64,000 bases of DNA from Carettochelys insculpta (taxonomy: Eukaryota > Chordata > Testudines > Carettochelyidae), in the NCBI RefSeq assembly GCF_033958435.1, contig NC_134160.1, forward strand, positions 13,689,001-13,753,000, given 5' to 3'. The stretch's first letter is position 1. The number at the start of each line of letters is the position of its first letter. Shown one piece after another: positions 11,060-22,603 of the stretch. Below the pieces are notes generated by a model that searched no databases, had not been told where the DNA came from, and was given only the letters and a program-made list of their open reading frames with translations. The position numbers and the translations under genes were made by a program.

Positions 11060-12410
11060 GGCCGTGTCTACACTAGTTGGCTACTTCGAAATAGCTAGCA
11101 CCACATCGAAATAACATGCGTCACATGCGCTACGTCAACATTAAAATCAACTTTAGGTGGCAAGACGTCGAAATTGCTGTTCCTATCAGAAGGAGGAAAT
11201 AGTGCCCTATGCCAACGTTAAACATCGAAGTAGGGCATGTGTGGATGATCTTCGAAAGAACGGGGTCCTCCATAGGGACAATCAGCTCACAGGTTAAGAT
11301 GTGCTGTCCAGCCCCTGTGGGGCTCTATGGTCCCCACGCGCAGCAGCCCTTAAAGCACCACGGACCCGGATTTCCTGTGGCAGGAAGCTGAGAGCGTGCA
11401 GGAAGCAGCCTGCACACCATCCAGAGGCCCAACTAGCACCCTTGGCAGCCAGCCAGCCCCCTGAGCGCCCCCAGGGCTACCCCCTGAGGGGACCCAGGGG
11501 CCCCTGGCAGCCAAGTGGGGGGCCAAAAAGTGGTGGGGCCCCTCCTGGACGGAGGCTGAGCTCCGAGACCTGCTAGGGCTCTGGGTTGAGGAGGAGGTGC
11601 TCCACGTGATAGGGAGCAAGCGGCGTAACGCAGAAATGTTCGCTCGACTGGCCGAGGGCCTGGCTGCCCGGGGTCACCCTGGCCCTGCTCTGGATCACGT
11701 CTGGAGCAAGGTGAAGGAGCTGCAGCAGGGTTATGCCCGGGCACAGGACTCGGCCAGCCAGTCTGGGGTCACCCCTGCTACTTGCCCATATTACAGGGAG
11801 CTCAGGGCCATCCTGGGACCCCAGGACACATCCTCCCCACCCGGCCACACTGGATGCCTCAGTCAAGGAGTCCTAGCACGCCTGTGGGGGACGGAGAATG
11901 GTGGGGGGGGGCGGTTGCCATGTTGCCAGGGCCTGCAGGACCCCAGTGGAGTGAGTGGGGGTAGGTGAGCCCCAGGACATCCACCACTCCCTGGGTCCCA
12001 GTGCGGGTGGAGGCATCAGCCTTAGGCACCTGCTGTTGCTCCATTCTCTCCTCCTGTTCCTAAGCACTATCCACGCAGTCCTGTGTGCTGCTCTGCAGTG
12101 CTTTGTGTGTGCAGGGTGAGTGTGTTTGGGAGAGGCCCTTTAAGGGAAGTGCTGACTGTGGAGCCCAGAAGGGCTTGTCAGCCATGTGACCCCATGCATG
12201 GTCTTTCTGGCTGATATTTTTGAAAGAGCTCGCATTCCTGTGTGGATGCTCCCTTTCAAAGCACAGAGGACGGGTTCTTTTGAAATAGAGGACCGGTACA
12301 GCAATCCGCTTTGTGTGTGTAGCTGTGCTATTTCGCAATCCCTTATTTAAATTTTGGTTTTCGTCATTCGCCCTTTCTAGGTTTCTTTGTAGTGTCGTCT
12401 TATTTCAAAA
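11060..12410 (+). mobile_element. Harbinger HB, internal-deletion copy keeping the first SANT exon
   Basis: The left terminus GGCCGTGTCTACACTAG (11060) is followed by a TTCGAAATAG-rich arm and the usual CAGCCCCTGTGGGGCTCTA and CAGCAGCCCTTAAAG blocks. The SANT gene starts on the plus strand and breaks off after about 11968. Sequence from about 12100 resembles the transposase-side arm (GGCCCTTTAAGGGAAG), but the transposase itself is gone. The right edge is vague, ending near a TGTAGTGTCGTC string at about 12393-12404. Confidence 0.7.
11442..11968 (+). pseudogene. Harbinger SANT/Myb-like gene, first exon (HB)
   Basis: The initiator position, aligned with MASSQPP of HD, reads TTG here (11442-11444), so the start is lost. 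After a frameshift the SANT domain is uninterrupted: PSWTEAELRDLLGLW, VEEEVLHVIGSKRRNAEMF, LAEGLAARGHP, VWSKVKELQQGYARAQ. Then comes CPYYRELRAILGPQD. Tryptophans and charged residues typical of trihelix/SANT-type (Myb_DNA-bind_4-like) folds are present, which points to DNA binding, probably to the element's own arms. The frame departs from the family after ILGPQDTSS and stops at 11968, where the internal deletion begins. The second exon is absent. Confidence 0.78.
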
Positions 12411-13808
12411 TAACCAGATCCTCATTTGGTGTAAAGCAGCATTGTTTTCAATGATGTTCCTCTGGGTTACCTAACTGAATCTCTTGGCAATTGGTGCATA
12501 TTTTTGTTTACTTGTTTTGCAATGTTCAACAGGCCTCCTATTCATAGAGGGCCAGAGCTCTCTAACTGCACCTTTTGGGTTAGTGACAGGATTGAACAGA
12601 GCAGCCTGGCAATTTTGGGAGATGATGGGTAAACTGCTTCCAGCATTCTAATGGATGGCATGCATGTCTCCCATGGCTAGTTAGTCCAACAGCAAACAGC
12701 ACACTGTATGACTTCTGATACTATTGGTTTCCACATAAGCTAAGAAGACCCAAAGCAGGAATATTCTCCACCATGCTAAAGAGTGAACTGGGGGCCTGAC
12801 TGAGGTACTCAGGGCTCTAAGCAATTGCTTAGTCTGCTAATGCCTAGTGCTGACTCCATCTGAGAGGGGCAGAATTAAGGAGTAATCTCCAGGGCTGTTT
12901 CTGTGGGGAAACTAGGAATGGGACAATCCCCGCCCCCACAGGCTCTGCCTCCACTCCACACCTTCACCCAAGCCCTGTCCCTGCTCTTCCCAGGGCCAGA
13001 TTAAGGGTCTATTGGGCCTGGAGCTGAGAATATTGATGGGCCTATGCTACACACTAGAATTCAAAATAATAACATTATTACATCTGATATGTAAATGAGC
13101 CCCAAAGAGTCCAGTGCTGGACTACAGTGTATATAGAATCAGTGTATATGGAGGATATACGGACTTCAAAATGTCTCTGAAAAAAGTTTTGTCTGCATTT
13201 TTATGGGCCTGTTCTGGTGATGGGCCTGGAGCTTCAGCCCCCTCCACCCCCTCCTTAATAGGGCACTGACTCTTCCCCCACCATGACCCTTTCCACCTCT
13301 GCTTTTCCCCCTTACCTCCTGACCCACTGAATGCAAGCCAAGGGCTTAATCAGGGCCTGGGCTGCAGATGTGCCAGCATCCCTGCCAACACACACCATGG
13401 TAGAGGGAGACAGACCAGTCCAGCAGCGTGCTTCACTCCACCCTGCTGTGTTGTCCTCCCAGCGTGCTGCACCTCTCTTCTCTGCGGCAGCAGGAAGCAG
13501 AGCAGTCTAGAGCAGGGACACTCTTCTTCGTGCTGTGGCTGTGAAACTAAGTACAGCAGGCCAGGAGACAGTGGTGGGGCAGAATGGAGCTGGCTGCTGG
13601 GCCACTCCAGATCTGGCTGCTGCCATGAGAGCAGGAGGTGGGGCAACCCATCCTGACACCCTGTGCCAGGCCCGTCTATAGGATGGATGAGGAAGATTCC
13701 CCCCCTGGCTCCCCAAACCACAGGGCCTGAGGTGGCCTCCTCAAACTGCCCGATGGATGGGAGGGCTCTGGTGATCTCAACTGCAAACGTAGATTCAGCT
13801 ATGGCTCG
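12411..13808. other. No recognised gene
   Basis: About 1.4 kb. The phrase TGGGCCTGGAGCT occurs at about 13014 and GGGCCTGGAGCTTCAG at about 13223, which may mark an old repeat I cannot name. No coding family was recognised, and the open frames at 13350-13721 look incidental. Confidence 0.45.
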
Positions 13809-14139
13809 AAGTCACTTGTTTCACTATTGTATGATCCATGTTAACTCTCCACTGTGACTCTTTTTTACTTCCCAGGCCCAAAATAAGGCATCTGCTCCAA
13901 GTGCAACAAGCAGAGCTATATCTTTGAATGCCATTATGTTGCTATGCTAGTGCTGTTTGGACACCGTCTGGTGGAAGGCAATTTCATCAGGAAGCACTGC
14001 TTCTTCCAAACATCTTGCAAAAAGGTGTTGACTCATGAGATTTTGTTTGAACAAAAGTATCAAAATGGAATATAGTGATTCTGTTTAGAAACAACATTTT
14101 GCTTTTAGAAAGAAAATTCTATGACAAGAGGTCAGTTTT
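13809..14139 (+). repeat. Left arm of a long inverted duplication
   Basis: From AGTCACTTGTTTCACTATTG to GACAAGAGGTCAGTTTTT, this segment is the reverse complement of 16301-16567 with high identity by eye. It carries about 65-75 bp near 13960-14020 that the other arm lacks. Confidence 0.85.
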
Positions 14140-14423
14140 TATGCCTATAACTAGAGCTTTCACCAGCATAGTTACGCCAGTAAAGAAAAAAAGTCATCCT
14201 TTTCAATGGCTGTTCTTAAACCCTCTTACTGGACAATTACATCATATTGGAGAATGTATTATTTCTCCCATTTAGCTGGTGATTTGCACCATTACATTGT
14301 CTGGAATTGGGATATTTAATTTGCAAAGAAATATTTGGTTGATTTAAGATGTGTAGTAGAATGAGAACTTGTATTCTTGGGAATAAGGATGTAATTTGCA
14401 ATTTTTGTTCTCCCTTTTTTAAT

Positions 14424-14456
14424 AGAAAGAAAGGAAGAAAGAGAAAGAAAGAAAGA
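14424..14456. repeat. (GAAA)n simple repeat
   Basis: Imperfect GAAA/GGAA units on the plus strand. Confidence 0.85.
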
Positions 14457-15509
14457 TGATCCTTTGATTCTTGAATCTGTGCCCTTCTCTTCACACTCAC
14501 GCATGCAATAATCATCTGCACCAGCAACCACCTATTTGTGCACACAGTTTTGGCTTTTTGTTTGTGCAGGTATAGTTGAAAATGTGGCCAAGAAAAGATA
14601 GAAAAAATGTAATTTGGTGTTTAATAAAAGACATTGCAGCTCTCCTATGGCCCCTTTCTTCAGAAGATCTCCAAGCCTTGTACAAATATTAAGTCTGAAA
14701 ACAGGAGAGTCTGGAAGGGATGCACTCGGAGCCATTTTACAAGTGGGAAAACTGAGGCAGGGGAGGAACAGTTACTTGGCTAATGAGCAGAGAATGAAAA
14801 CTAGAACTTCATGACTCTGAGACCAATGGAGATTAAATTATTCGGGATGCTGCATATATGACCATGCCTATACCAGTATTTCTTAATTCAGTCTCTGCAG
14901 CTCCAGACTGTCAAACCCAGCATCTGTTTGGGCTGCTGTCAATCACATGTCAATTTTTATTTCAGTTGGCTCAAATCAAAGCAGGTGTTTTGACAAAAGT
15001 GGAGGAGTAGCTGTCAGAGTGCTGAAGAGCAAAAATGAAAGAGAGGAACCCAAGGTGAATGAGCGTGTGTTTGAGGAGGGGCATTTATCAAATTGAAAAC
15101 GATGCATAATTACACAGGAGCTGCAACTATCAGACAACAGCACGGCCAAATTGTTTTGAGAGCTCAGCCTTGCTTTGTTTCATCAGTCTCAGCTGGCATG
15201 TGGTGGAAGAAGACAGGCATTTGGGTTACAAATAGAGCAGAAGATTAAAGTGGGGGATAGTCCCCTCCCCCTCAGCAGTGTGGATTATTTTGAATGAATA
15301 GTTTACTTACTGAAAAATGCATCCCTGAATGAACTAAAACTATTTGTGCATTTGAGCTGAACTTTAAAAGAATTAAAAAAAAAAAAGAAATTTAATTTGA
15401 TACACAAGTGTAATGCCAAGAGTGTAAGGTGTTGGCTTTAAAAACCAATGGAGTTTCCCTACAGAAGTTTAGATGCTGCTTAGAGTGAGGCACTTGTTTT
15501 AAGGGAGCT

Positions 15510-15620
15510 TACTGATTCCCCTTCAGTGGAGGTTTTTGAGAGCAGGTTGGACAAACATCTTTTAGGGATGCACTAAGTTTACTTGGTACTGTCAGCAGAG
15601 GGTGGGTCTTCATGACACCT
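15510..15620 (+). mobile_element. CR1 3' fragment
   Basis: The stretch TTTTTGAGAGCAGGTTGGAC, followed by AAACATCTTTTAGGGATG, matches the end of ORF2 and start of the 3' UTR in many CR1 copies (VFESRLDKHL on translation). It is short and isolated. Confidence 0.6.
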
Positions 15621-16300
15621 TGAGCCTCACTTCAATGTTTGTTTCTACAAAGTGCTATGTTTTGCATGACATTTCAAATAGAAACATTTTGGTTTTGTTT
15701 TGAAATGATGTTTCATTTAGAAAAGGTGCTAGATTTAATTCAACTAACAAATCAACTGAAAAAAGATGGGGAGACACCTGAAAATAAATTAAAAAAAAAT
15801 TGCTTCAAATGAAACATCAAAGGACCTAAGATATTATTCTTGGTTTGGCCGTTAAGTAAAAAAATAGCTTAACGCCAATTGCGTATTTTTCAGGAGAACC
15901 TCACTGGATCATGTGACTGGCATGGGCCAACTGTTCTTCTATACCCACTGCAATGAGGAGCCTCCCCCCCGCTGTGCCAATGCAATGCCAACATTTGGAG
16001 ACTGGGGCTGTACTGGTTCAAGCCCCATTATACTTCGCAGTAGCCTACCAGAGGGCTTATGTGTAGAAATGATGCTGGCCATCTGCACAGAGTGACTTTC
16101 CCTCTACTGAGAGTGCGTTAGTGCTGTGTGGGAACAGATTTTCCATTTCACTGGAAATTTCCTGATTAAAAATAAACGTATTCTAAATTGTAACACAAGC
16201 ACAAGATGTTGAAGTTTCCCATTAAATTAAAGTCTCAAAACAAAGTTCCTTCATAAAGTTTCATTTGATTCACTCCACTTTTGAGATTTTAAAAATTGAC

Positions 16301-16567
16301 CTCATGTCATAGAAGTTTTCTTTCTAAAACCAAAATGTTGTTTCGAAACAGAATCACTATATTTCATTCTGATTCTCTTTTTCAGACAAAATCTCATGAG
16401 TCAACACCTTTTTGTAAACATCACTAGCATAGCAACATAATGGCATTCAAAGATACAGCTCTGCTTGTTGCACTTGGAGCAGATGCCTTATTTTGGGCCT
16501 GGAAGTAAAGAAGAGGCACAGGGGAGAGTTAACATGGGTCGTACAATAGTGAAACAAGTGACTTTCG
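16301..16567 (-). repeat. Right arm of a long inverted duplication
   Basis: Reverse-complement partner of 13809-14139. The shared core includes GGCATTCAAAGATACAGCTC and ACTTGGAGCAGATGCCTTAT. A short frame starting MAFKDTALL here is probably incidental. Confidence 0.85.
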
Positions 16568-16924
16568 TCAGGATTGCTATGGTAAATGGGATGTGGAGAG
16601 GTTTGCTCTATGACAAACATAGCTGTGCTTGCAGAAATCCTGACGGTAGGTGTAGCTACATTTGCAAAAATGTACTTTTACTGGTGGAGCTTGTTTTGCT
16701 TGGGGTTGCGCGTACAAGAAGCAGCTGTACAGGAAAAAGTGTAGCTTTGTCAGGTTAAGCTGAGTGCACAATGGGACTGCTCTGGGACTGCTGTTTGCAT
16801 ACTGGTAAAGCACTTCTAGTGCACACGTGGGCCTAAGGCTCTTTTTAAAAGTAAGTGACCAAGACTACGGCTATACATAAAACAGTTCAGCGGAAGGGTG
16901 CAGTGCGTCAGTTTAGACACTTAG
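16568..16924. other. No recognised feature
   Basis: About 350 bp between the inverted repeat and MITE-2. Nothing was recognised. Confidence 0.5.
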
Positions 16925-17635
16925 GGTCGCGTCTACACGTGCACGCTACTTCAAAGTAGTGGCGCCAACTTCGAAATAGCACCTGTCACGGCTACACGTG
17001 TTGGGCGCTATTTTGAAGTTGAAATCGACGTTAGGTGGCGAGACGTTGAAGTCACTAACCCCATGAGGGGATGGGAATAGCGCCCTACTTCGAAGTTGAA
17101 TGTCGAAGTAGGGCACGTGTAGACGATCCGCATCCCGCAACATTGAAATAGTGGGGTCCGCCATGGCGGCCATCAGCTGAGGGGTTGAGAGACGCTCTCT
17201 CTCCAGCCCCTGCGGGGCTCTATGGTCATCGTGTGCAGCAGCCCTTAGCCCAGGGCTTCTGGCTGCTGCTGCAGCAGCTGGGGATCCATGCTGCATGCAC
17301 AGGGTCTGCAACCAGTTGTCGGCTCTGTGGATCTTGTGTTGTTTAGTGCAACTGTGTCTGGGAGGGGCCCTTTGAGGGAGCGGCTTGCTGTTGACTCCGC
17401 CCTGTGACCCTGTCTGCAGCTGTTCCTGGCACCCTTATTTCGATGTGTGCTACTTTGGCGTGTAGACGTTCCCTCGCAGTGCCTATTTCGATGTGGTGCT
17501 GCCCAACGTCGAAGTTGAACGTCGACGTTGCCAGCCCTGGAGGATGTGTAGATGTTATTCATCGAAATAGACTATTTCGATGTCACTACATCGAAATAAG
17601 CTATTTCGATGTAGCGTGCACGTGTAGACGTAGCC
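16925..17635 (-). mobile_element. MITE-2, 711-bp Harbinger derivative
   Basis: Reversed relative to MITE-1: the SANT-side arm (GGTCGCGTCTACACGTGC end) is on the left and the transposase-side arm, ending CGTGTAGACGTAGCC, on the right. It contains the transposase start region (minus strand MDPQLLQQQPEALG then stop, near 17287). The extra 29 bp relative to MITE-1 come from a repeated CATCGAAATAAGCTATTTCG block next to the transposase-side end. Flanking bases do not form a convincing duplication. Confidence 0.85.
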
Positions 17636-17638
17636 CTG

Positions 17639-18349
17639 AGCTGTGTCTACACGTGCACGCTACTTCGAAGTAGCGGCACTAACTTCGAAATAGCGCCCGT
17701 CACGGCTACACGCGTCGGGCGCTATTTTGAAGTTAACTTCGACGTTAGGCGGCGAGATGTCGAAGTCGCTAACCTCATGAGGGGATCGGAATAGCGCCCT
17801 ACTTCGACGTTCAACGTCGAAGTAGGGACCGTGTAGACGATCCGTGTCCCGCAACGTCGAAATTGCCGGGTCCTCCATGGCGGCCATCAGCTGGGGGGTT
17901 GAGAGATGCTCTCTCTCCAGCCCCTGCGGGGCTCTATGGTCACCGTGGGCAGCAGCCCTTAGCCCAGGGCTTCTGGCTGCTGCTGCAGCAGCTGGGGATC
18001 CATGCTGCAGGCACAGGGTCTGCAACCAGTTGTCGGCTCTGTGGATCTTGTGTTGTTTAGTGCAACTGTGTCTGGGAGGGGCCCTTTAAGGGAGCGGCTT
18101 GCTGTCGAGTCCGCCCTGTGACCCTGTCTGCAGCTGTGCCTGGCACCCTTATTTCGATGTGTGCTACTTTGGCGTGTAGACGTACCCTCGCAGCGCCTAT
18201 TTCGATGTGGTGCCGCGCAACGTCGAAGTTGAACATCGACGTTGCCAGCCCTGGAGGACGTGTAGACGTTATTCATCGAAATAGCCTATTTCGATGTTGC
18301 TACATCGAAATAAGCTATTTCGATGTTGGCTTCACGTGTAGACGTAGCC
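17639..18349 (-). mobile_element. MITE-3, 711-bp Harbinger derivative in tandem with MITE-2
   Basis: Same orientation and same length as MITE-2, separated from it by only CTG. CTG is also found immediately after it (17636-17638 and 18350-18352), as expected of a 3-bp duplication. The 31-bp TTCGA palindrome is intact. Immediately to the right the coding sequence of Harbinger HC begins. Confidence 0.87.
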
Positions 18350-18353
18350 CTGG

Positions 18354-18850
18354 AGAGCCCACCGGGGCCATCACTGCAGGCCAGCCCCTCGGCGGAGCAC
18401 CGACCAGCCCCAGGGTGGGGATGACGGTGGACCCAGCACCACCACCAGACGGCGACGGACCCCCAGCTGCTGGCGATCCTCCGGCGGCAGCTGGAGGTCT
18501 CGGAGCAGCACCTGCGGGTGGACGAGCGGCGCCTCCATCTGCAGAAGCGGGTGCTGGCCTGGCCCCAGGAGGCATGGGGGGGCTTTATGCGTATATTTGA
18601 GCGCATCGCGGACTACCTGTCCCCCCATACTGCGCTGGCCGCTGCTCTGCCTGCCCTGCCTGCTCCACCCGCTGCTCCACCCACCGTCCCACCGCCATCC
18701 GCCACCGAGGGGCCTTCCGCCGAGGGGGACCTGGGGTCTGCTGACACCCGCCAGCTGTATCTGCCGGTTCACCCGGACCCCAGCCAGCCCTGGCCAGGGC
18801 TGAGGCAGAGGCGAGGGTCGCACCCGCCAACCCCCAGCGCTGGACATTAG
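18354..18850 (+). pseudogene. Harbinger SANT protein, last exon only (HC)
   Basis: The plus strand encodes a leader of Pro/Ala-rich residues, then LLAILRRQLEVSEQHLRV, DERRLHLQKRVLAWPQEAW and GGFMRIFERIADYL. This is the amphipathic helical C-terminal region also seen in HD (LQLLVALQRQTEVAEERL) and HF. A Pro-rich tail and the family's typical RQLYLPVHPDPSQPWPG ending precede the stop at 18850. The helical part could mediate dimerisation or contact with the transposase; that is inference. The DNA-binding exon is absent, so the copy is a fragment. Confidence 0.75.
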
Positions 18851-19080
18851 GGGTTGCGGGGCCCAGGACGTGCCCCCCCCTTTGTACATATCCCCCTTAT
18901 GTTGTATATAGTTTGTATTAGACCCCTGTTATTTTATGATACCTGCCCCCCCCATGTAAATACTTCTCCCCTTCCTTGTGTTCCACTGTTTGTTTATCAT
19001 ATAATATATAATATTTATATTTGTAGTAATAATATAATAAGAATTCACTGTTTTGTGGTTTCACGAAAAACAGGTCTACT

Positions 19081-19086
19081 TTTATT
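19081..19086 (-). terminator. AATAAA signal after HC transposase
   Basis: AATAAA on the minus strand, about 105 bp beyond the transposase stop. Equivalent signals sit about 95-115 bp beyond the stops of HD, HF and HI. Confidence 0.6.
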
Positions 19087-19190
19087 TGCAAGAAAAGTGG
19101 GGGGGTGCTCTTGGGTGCTCTGTGGTGTGGGCGTAGGGGCATGAGTGTTGTGGAGGATGGTGGGGGCTGCAGTGGGGGGCCTGCCAGAGT

Positions 19191-20557
19191 TCACCCTGCG
19201 GCCTGGTCGAAATGGGCCCACAGGGCCTCCCAGACCCGGATCCCCTCAGGGTCCACCTGGTGACTGGGGCAGCGGGTGGCTGCACGTCAGCCCTGCCAGC
19301 CTCCACAGCCCAGCCCTGAAAGAATGCCTCCCCCTTGCTCTCCACCAGGTTGTGGAGTGTGCTGCACTCGCCCACAATCTGGGGGATGTTGGTGGGGCCC
19401 GCATCAAGGCGGGTGAGGAGACACCTCTAGCGCCCTTTGAGGTGGCCAAATGTGCGCTCAACCACCTGGCATGCGTGGTTCAGGCGTGTGTTGAAGTGCT
19501 CCTGGCTGGCTGTGAGATGGCCCACGTAAGGGTGCATGAGCCAGGGCCGGAGGGGGTACGCTGCGTCTGCGACGATGCAGGGGGCATTGTGGTGTCCCGC
19601 ACAGGGATCTCCCGCTGGGGGATGTAGGTCCCCGCCTCCAGCCGGCGGCACAGGCCTGAATTCCGGAATACCCGGGCGTTGTGGGTGCTGCCAGGCCACC
19701 CAACATAAATGTCCAGGAAGCGGCCCCATCTGTCCGCCAAGGCCTGGAGGACCACCAAATGGTAGCCCTTCCTGTTCAGGAAGCTCGGATGGGGATATGG
19801 GTCCCATCCAGAGCCCCGAAGCAATTTGGGAAGCCCAGGGTGGCAAAGCCCGCGATGGTGGCATCTGGGTCCCCAAGCCGCAGGAGCCTGTGGAGGAGCA
19901 GGGCGTTGATGGCGCGGATGACCTGCAGGGGAAGGACATGGGAGAGCACCAGTGAGGGGTGTGCAGGGTGTGTCTGGCCCTCCCCTCCCAGGGCTCCCCT
20001 CTCCTCCATGCCCAGGGCTCCCCTCCCCTCCCCTCCCAGGGCTGCTTCCCCCTCCCCGTGGGTCCTCTTACCTCCATGAGGACAGCCCCGATGGTGGCCT
20101 TGCCCACACCAAACTTCTGTCCCACGGATCGGTAGCTGTCTGGAGTGGCCAGCTTCCAGACAGCGATGCTGACCTGTTTCTCCACGCTGAGGGCACACTG
20201 CATGGCAGTGTCCTGGTGCCTCAGTGCGGGCATGAGCCACTGGCAGAGCTCCAGAAATGTCTGCCGGATCATACGAAAGTTCTGGAGCCAGCGGTCATCG
20301 TCCCACTCGCCGAGTACCATCTGCTCCCACCAGTCGGTGCTCGTGGGTAGCTCCACAGCTGGCGGCGTGTGCTACGGGGGGGGGCGGGGGCAGGGGGCAG
20401 CAGGGTCTGGGGTTGCTTCCTTCTCCCCTGGGGGCAGCTCCTCTTCCACGAATAAAAGGTGATCAGCTGCCTCCTGCATGGCATTGAGCAGGGCGAGCAC
20501 TTCTCCTGCAGGGGCGGCTGGGTGGACCTCTGGCTGCTGCTGCTGCTGGGGGTCCAT
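19191..20557 (-). pseudogene. PIF/Harbinger DDE transposase (HC)
   Basis: The start is taken at 20557, giving MDPQQQQQPEVHPAA. An in-frame TAG follows a C-rich run near 20374-20372. Exon 1 then reads on without a break through STDWWEQMVLGEWDDDRWLQ, ALRHQDTAMQ and YRSVGQKFGVGKATIGAVLM, a helix-turn-helix-like region. An intron with GT/AG ends spans 19923-20071. Exon 2 holds ALDGTHIPI (first catalytic Asp), VGWPGSTHNARVF (the usual HDA Asp reads Asn here) and CQVVERTFGHLKGR (catalytic Glu). At least two frameshifts separate these blocks. The end is EALWAHFDQAAG-stop. The family cuts and pastes the element into 3-bp targets. Confidence 0.88.
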
Positions 20558-20871
20558 TACTGCTTCGCCTAGGTGTGCGTGCCTATGGGTCTGCAAACCG
20601 CGTGCTGTGCAGGCTGAGTGTGTCTGGGAGGGGCCCTTTAAGGGAGCGGCTAGCTGTTGCCCCGGAAGTGCTAGTCCGCCCTGTGACCCTGTGTGCAGCT
20701 GTTCCTGGCACCCTTATTTCGATGTGTGCCACTTTGGCGTGTAGACACTCCCCTGCAGCGCCTACTTCGATGTGGTGCTGCCCAACGTCGACGGCACCAG
20801 CCCTGGAGGATGTGTAGATGCTATTCATCGAAATAGCTTATTTGATGTAGCATGCACGTGTAGACGTAGCC

Positions 20872-21785
20872 ACAGTGTACTATGCATGTCTGACTCTATG
20901 CTTATGTAGAGGCTGCATAATAAAAAAAGGCATTGAAAATGTGACTGTTCAGAGCCAAACTTATCTGGGAAGAAGTACACTGGGTAACGTTGCAGTTTGT
21001 TTGTGGAAATGATAATACAGGGGTTTGGAGGTAGGTTAGATATCGCTATAGCATCTTTTCTGTTCTCCCACAATCAAATACATTCATAGAGTTATGATCA
21101 AGGTTAAGTAAAGGTTTGACTCAGATATTATTTATCTACTTTCTTTTACCCATCTTTGTTTCCAATTGCATGGCCGAGATATACAGGGGTGAGATTTTGT
21201 TAGCATGTGGTCCAATATCCCTTTATGAAACAGCTTGACTGACTTCAGATAGCACTATAGCGTTCAACCCATTGCAAGCTCAGACCTGAGGCTATGTGTG
21301 ATGGGGTGCAATCACAAAGAACCCCTTGGGACTGTTCCCCAGAGTGCAGATCTGGCTAGCTACCAAGGTCATACCTACAGGGTTCAGGTGAGTTTGTACT
21401 TTTGGCAGCTAATCTGTGCGACTGCCACTGCTGACTGTGCTACCTTATACTACTATTTTTAGCATGATAGCTCAGATGAGAGTTCATGCAAGTATGTTTA
21501 TGTGGGCTGGGAGATACACCTAGCTCCAAGCATTGCTGTAGACTCAGGTAACCAACAAGGCACAATGCAATCTATTGACAGCTATGTATAGAGGTGATAA
21601 ATAAAGATCCAGACTTTGCTGGTTTCCATTTTCCCTTTCTCCCAGCAAGCATGATGCTAGAAAGATAACGGAAGTTTTGAGAACCAAGATTATGGCAAAG
21701 AGATGGTGTTGTAGCTTGTAGAGAGCACAAATAGCATGGCAATTAAATTCACAGCAAGTCAGAATTTACTTGCATATGCAATCTA
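20872..21785. other. No gene; unassigned sequence
   Basis: About 0.9 kb between HC and HD. Near 21297-21345, GTGATGGGGTGCAATCACAA then AGAACCCCTTGGGACT may belong to an old LTR-type repeat, but I cannot confirm it. Confidence 0.45.
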
Positions 21786-22167
21786 GGCTACGTCTACACT
21801 AGCACACTTCGTCGAAGTAGCCTATTTCGAAGTAAGGACATCGAAATAGGCTACTTTGACATGTATCATCTACACATCCTCCAGGGCAAGTGCCGTCGAC
21901 GTTCAACGTTGAAATAGCGATGGGGAACATTGAAAGGAGCCGCCCCAGGAGGAAATGTGGAGCGTCCACACACACGAGTGCTCCCTGTCGAAATAAGGGG
22001 CCAGGAAAGCCCACAGACTGGGTCACAGACTGGACTAGCCCTTCCGGGTCAACAGCAAGCCGCTCCTTTAAAGGGCTCCTCCCAGACACACCCGGCCTGT
22101 ACAGCTTGAGGTCTGCAGAGTACTATCCACACTCTCACAGACCAACTCACAGCAGCTATGGACCTCT

Positions 22168-22193
22168 AGCAGCAGCAGCAGCAGCAGCAGCAG
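22168..22193. repeat. (AGC)n run in transposase N-terminus
   Basis: A short CAG/AGC triplet run encodes poly-Gln. The equivalent position in HC and HF also encodes several Gln, so a Gln tract after MDP or MDQ is ancestral in the TTCGA-class and HF copies. Confidence 0.85.
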
Positions 22194-22603
22194 GAAGAGG
22201 AGGCCCTCCAGGCAGTCATCCAGGGGGCAAGCGCCCTGCTAGGTGCTGCCTGGGAGGCCGCCCAGTGGTTCCTGCCAGAGGATCCCTTCCCAGGGGCTGA
22301 CAGGGACTCCCAGACCACCGGGCTCCCCTCTTCCTCCCCTGCCGGCTGCTCCCCTGCCTGTGGGGCTACCCCACCAGCTCCGAGTGGTGGGAGCACCTCG
22401 TCATGCAGGAGTGGGACGACGACATGTGGCTGCGGAACTTCCACATGCACCAGCAGACCTTCCTGTAGCTCTGCCAGTGGCTCACCCCTGCACTGAGACA
22501 CCATGACACCCTGATGCAGTGCACCCTCCCCGTTGAGAGGAAGGTCGCAATAGCTGTCTGGAAGCTGGCCACTCCTGACAGCTACCGCTCCATGGGACAC
22601 CAG

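Larger units (their letters stand above)
14140..16300. other. Interior of the inverted duplication; no gene recognised
   Basis: About 2.1 kb. It holds a (GAAA)n tract at 14424-14456 and a short CR1-like fragment near 15510-15620. The rest is unassigned. No transposase or other coding family is visible between the two arms. Confidence 0.5.
18350..20871. mobile_element. Harbinger HC, left-truncated, two convergent genes
   Basis: Contains the last SANT exon on the plus strand (to 18850) and the whole transposase gene on the minus strand. It ends in a transposase-side arm terminating GTGTAGACGTAGCC at 20871. The SANT-side terminus and first SANT exon are missing, replaced by MITE-3. Truncation during or before MITE insertion, or recombination between MITE and element, could explain this. 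Confidence 0.82.

Noticed and set aside
15990..16065. tRNA-like B-box text (TGGTTCAAGCCCC) near 16014
   Set aside because: No matching acceptor stem, A box or cloverleaf could be formed around it. Not a tRNA or a clear SINE head.
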